Shown: positions 3,832 through 5,457 of the stretch, one piece after another
Layout: every line of letters begins with the position of its first letter
Numbering within the stretch: position 1 is the first letter of the stretch
Source of the DNA: Candidatus Luteimonas excrementigallinarum
GTDB taxonomy: Bacteria > Pseudomonadota > Gammaproteobacteria > Xanthomonadales > Xanthomonadaceae
Direction: 5' to 3'
Assembly (NCBI GenBank): GCA_019115725.1
Contig: DXCY01000090.1
Location: 1 to 5,457, forward strand
Length of the DNA: 5,457 nt
Program-made: the position numbers and the translations under genes
Notes under the pieces: generated by a model
What the model saw: only the letters and a program-made list of their open reading frames with translations
Database searches by the model: none
What the model was told of the DNA's origin: nothing

Positions 3832-5095
3832 CCTGCGTGTCCCGCCTGCGCCGGCCCCACCGGCGGGCCTGTGACATCGAGTCAGGACGCAGGAAGAGGG
3901 AGAGCAGGGGGCCGGTCATGACGGTGGTGAGGATGGCCATGACCAGCAGCAGGGTGAAGGCCTGCTGGCCGATGACGCCGGCGTCCAGACCGACCTTGAT
4001 GACGATCAGCTCCATCAGCGCGCGTGCGTTCATGAGCGAGCCCACCGCCAGGCTGTCGCGCCAGCCCAGGCCGGCCAGGCGTGCGCCGGCCGCGCCCCCG
4101 GCCACCTTGCCGATCACCGCCGCCGCCATGATCAGGCCGAGCGCGCCCATGCCCGCGCCCACGAACGCGTCACCGGTGGTGTTCAACCCGGCCAGGGCGA
4201 AGAAGATCGGCATCAGCACGATGATCGCGACATGCTCGATGCGCTCTGCCAGGCTGCGCAGCAGGCGGTCGTCCCGGGGCAGGCAGGCGCCGAACAGGAA
4301 CGCGCCGAACACCGCGTGCAGCTGCAGCCAGTCGGTCACCGCCGCGCAGGCGAACAGGCCGACGAACAGCGCCGCCAGCACCATCCCGCCCGGCACCCCA
4401 TCGGCGGCATGGCGGGCGAGCAGCCGCGCGTACAGCGGCCGCAACACGCTGAACACCACCGCACACAACACCGCCAGGCCGATCAGGATGCGGAAGAACC
4501 CCGCATAGCCCGCCCCCGCGCCGATCAGCGCCACCACCAGCGCCAGCAGGATCCACGCCAGCAGATCGGCGATCGCGGCCGAGCCCAGCGACAGCTGCCC
4601 CAGCCGGCTGTGGGTGAGGTTCCGTTCCTTCAGGATCCGCGCCAGGATCGGGAACGCGGTGATCGCCATGGCCGCGGCCATGAACAGTGCGAATGGCCAG
4701 AACCCCACCCCGTCCGGCGCCAGCGACGGATGCAGAAAGGGCGAGATCGCGACGCCCAGTGCCATCGGCACCAGCACGCTCAGCACGCCCACCCAGCCCG
4801 CGGCCTTGAACTGCGCCCGGGCCCCCTCGGGTGGCGCGCGCAGCTCCACCCCAACGATGAACATGAACAGCACCAGCCCCAGGGTGGCCAGCGAGGACAG
4901 GGCCGACAGCGATTCCGGCGCAAACAGCTGGCCATGGAACGCCGGGGCCAGCGCGCCGAACACCATCGGTCCAAGAATGATCCCGGCCGCCATCTCGCCA
5001 ATGACCGGCGGCTGGCCAATGAAGCGCAGCGCCAGCCCGCACAGCCGCGCGGTGGCGATGATCACGACCAGTTGCAGCAGCAGCGGGCTGGTCAT
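3815..5095 (-). CDS. CPA2-family cation:proton antiporter (membrane domain only)
   Basis: A 426-residue polytopic inner-membrane protein of the monovalent cation:proton antiporter-2 family (Pfam Na_H_Exchanger type), exchanging Na+ or K+ for H+ in pH and salt balance. Typical signatures are GQPPVIGEMAAGIILGP (27-43), the helix ending VGVEL (81-85), TAFPILARIL (146-155, unwound helix of the core), and GSAAIADLLAWILLA (171-185). HAVFGAFLFGACLP (260-273), PIFFALAGL (296-304), K330 in VIGKVAGG, and GSLMNARALMELIVIKVGLD (352-371) follow. About 12-13 hydrophobic segments can be read. The two-residue core motif, commonly ND, DD or QD in this superfamily, is A176-D177 here: the second aspartate is kept, the first polar residue lost. 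There is no RCK/TrkA-N domain, unlike KefB/KefC; the tail is short and basic (RRWGRRRRD). The ATG lies 12 bases after the stop of the gene before it, with no clear Shine-Dalgarno, suggesting coupling. Ion specificity cannot be told. Confidence 0.88.
   Translation of the reverse strand: MTSPLLLQLVVIIATARLCGLALRFIGQPPVIGEMAAGIILGPMVFGALAPAFHGQLFAPESLSALSSLATLGLVLFMFIVGVELRAPPEGARAQFKAAGWVGVLSVLVPMALGVAISPFLHPSLAPDGVGFWPFALFMAAAMAITAFPILARILKERNLTHSRLGQLSLGSAAIADLLAWILLALVVALIGAGAGYAGFFRILIGLAVLCAVVFSVLRPLYARLLARHAADGVPGGMVLAALFVGLFACAAVTDWLQLHAVFGAFLFGACLPRDDRLLRSLAERIEHVAIIVLMPIFFALAGLNTTGDAFVGAGMGALGLIMAAAVIGKVAGGAAGARLAGLGWRDSLAVGSLMNARALMELIVIKVGLDAGVIGQQAFTLLLVMAILTTVMTGPLLSLFLRPDSMSQARRWGRRRRDTQVNPSL
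3849..3865 (-). repeat. GC-rich hairpin near the 3' end of the antiporter gene
   Basis: CGCCGG (3849-3854) and CCGGCG (3860-3865) are perfect reverse complements around a 5-base loop, and a competing outer pairing CCCGCC (3841-3846) with GGCGGG (3862-3867) exists. It lies in the codons for the arginine-rich tail and is 18 bases past the RAYT stop. It might slow transcription from either side, but base composition alone could explain it. Confidence 0.3.
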
Positions 5096-5107
5096 CCGGC
5101 TGGGTGC

Positions 5108-5457
5108 TCAGGCGACCGCGGCGTACCAGTGCGGCTCCAGCGAGCCCGGTGCACCGCCGGTGTCACCCACCAGCGCGGCCAGCGCCCGGGTGTCGAGGTC
5201 GGCATGCTCGCTGCGCGCGCGCTGCATGATCTCGCCGGCCAGCCAGCGCATCCGCTCCACGTTGGCGTGGATGCGCGCGTCGAAGGCCGCATCGTCCAGC
5301 TTGTCGCCCAGCCCGCGGTTGAGCTCGCGGAACCAGTCGATCCGGAACTGGTCCAGCGCCCGCGCCTGCCCTTCATCGCGCCCCGCCGCGGTGTTGCGCT
5401 CGCCCCACGCGCGCAGCAGCGGCTGCATCGCCTCGTTCAGGGCGCGCCCGGCCTGCA
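5108..5457 (-). CDS. Unrecognised protein, C-terminal part (5' end outside window)
   Basis: The reading frame is open from the window edge to a TGA at 5110-5108. It shows about 115 C-terminal residues; codons continue upstream of the first visible Met (5428) as QAGRALNEA, so that Met is probably internal. The visible part looks soluble and alpha-helical, rich in Ala, Arg, Asp and Glu, with no membrane segment. It has segments such as FRIDWFRELNRGLGDKLDD and WLAGEIMQRARSEHADLD, and ends HWYAAVA. I do not recognise the family and see no catalytic motif. It ends 12 bases before the antiporter start on the same strand, so the two are probably co-transcribed, but that alone does not assign a role. 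A second overlapping frame (5092-5376) is a shadow: it is dominated by Arg, Ser, Trp and Thr as expected from GC-rich out-of-frame reading. Confidence 0.6.
   Translation of the reverse strand, partial: QAGRALNEAMQPLLRAWGERNTAAGRDEGQARALDQFRIDWFRELNRGLGDKLDDAAFDARIHANVERMRWLAGEIMQRARSEHADLDTRALAALVGDTGGAPGSLEPHWYAAVA

Noticed and set aside
3828..4508. 226-codon plus-strand frame opposite the antiporter gene
   Set aside because: Antisense shadow with Arg/Pro/Ser/Thr bias and no motif; starting near the RAYT stop is coincidental.
4170..5042. 290-codon minus-strand frame within the antiporter gene
   Set aside because: Same strand but shifted frame; Gly/Arg/Ala-rich with no hydrophobic pattern, while the frame at 3815-5095 encodes a clear antiporter.

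Overview
The window is a GC-rich stretch of bacterial chromosome, most likely from the Xanthomonadaceae/Lysobacteraceae (a Xanthomonas, Stenotrophomonas, Lysobacter or Luteimonas relative). That placement is an inference. It rests on very high GC at third codon positions, the end of an aryl polyene (xanthomonadin-type pigment) operon, and a REP-associated transposase with GTAG-type repeats nearby. No rRNA, tRNA, CRISPR array, phage gene or complete insertion sequence is visible.

Region 1 (1-2677, + strand) is the 3' end of an aryl polyene operon. It holds the C-terminal part of an MMPL/RND-type exporter, an ApeP-like hotdog dehydratase whose start overlaps the exporter's stop (ATGA), and a FabG-type ketoreductase 7 bases later. 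The reductase and dehydratase would process the growing polyene chain on an acyl carrier protein, and the exporter would move the product or its lipid conjugate out of the inner membrane. Ketosynthases, carrier proteins and the aryl starter enzymes are not in the window and presumably lie upstream.

Region 2 (2678-3831, + strand) lies between the operon and the next gene pair. A 109-base intergenic stretch carries a -10-like box and a perfect 7-bp hairpin ahead of a small glycine-rich lipoprotein. A 118-base stretch with a REP-like palindrome and three GTAG tetranucleotides on the minus strand precedes a RAYT (REP-associated tyrosine transposase, Y1/HUH family). The RAYT keeps the HVH metal-binding motif, but the position expected to hold the catalytic tyrosine is arginine, so it looks inactive or repurposed.

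Region 3 (3815-5457, - strand) holds a CPA2-family cation:proton antiporter, preceded 12 bases upstream in its own direction by the 3' end of an unrecognised gene that leaves the window. The antiporter and RAYT converge and overlap by 17 bases, inside an inverted repeat that contains the antiporter stop codon.

No clearly new multi-gene system is visible. The most unusual items are the RAYT without its catalytic tyrosine, the palindromes on both sides of it, and the serine replacing the usual active-site asparagine in the ketoreductase.
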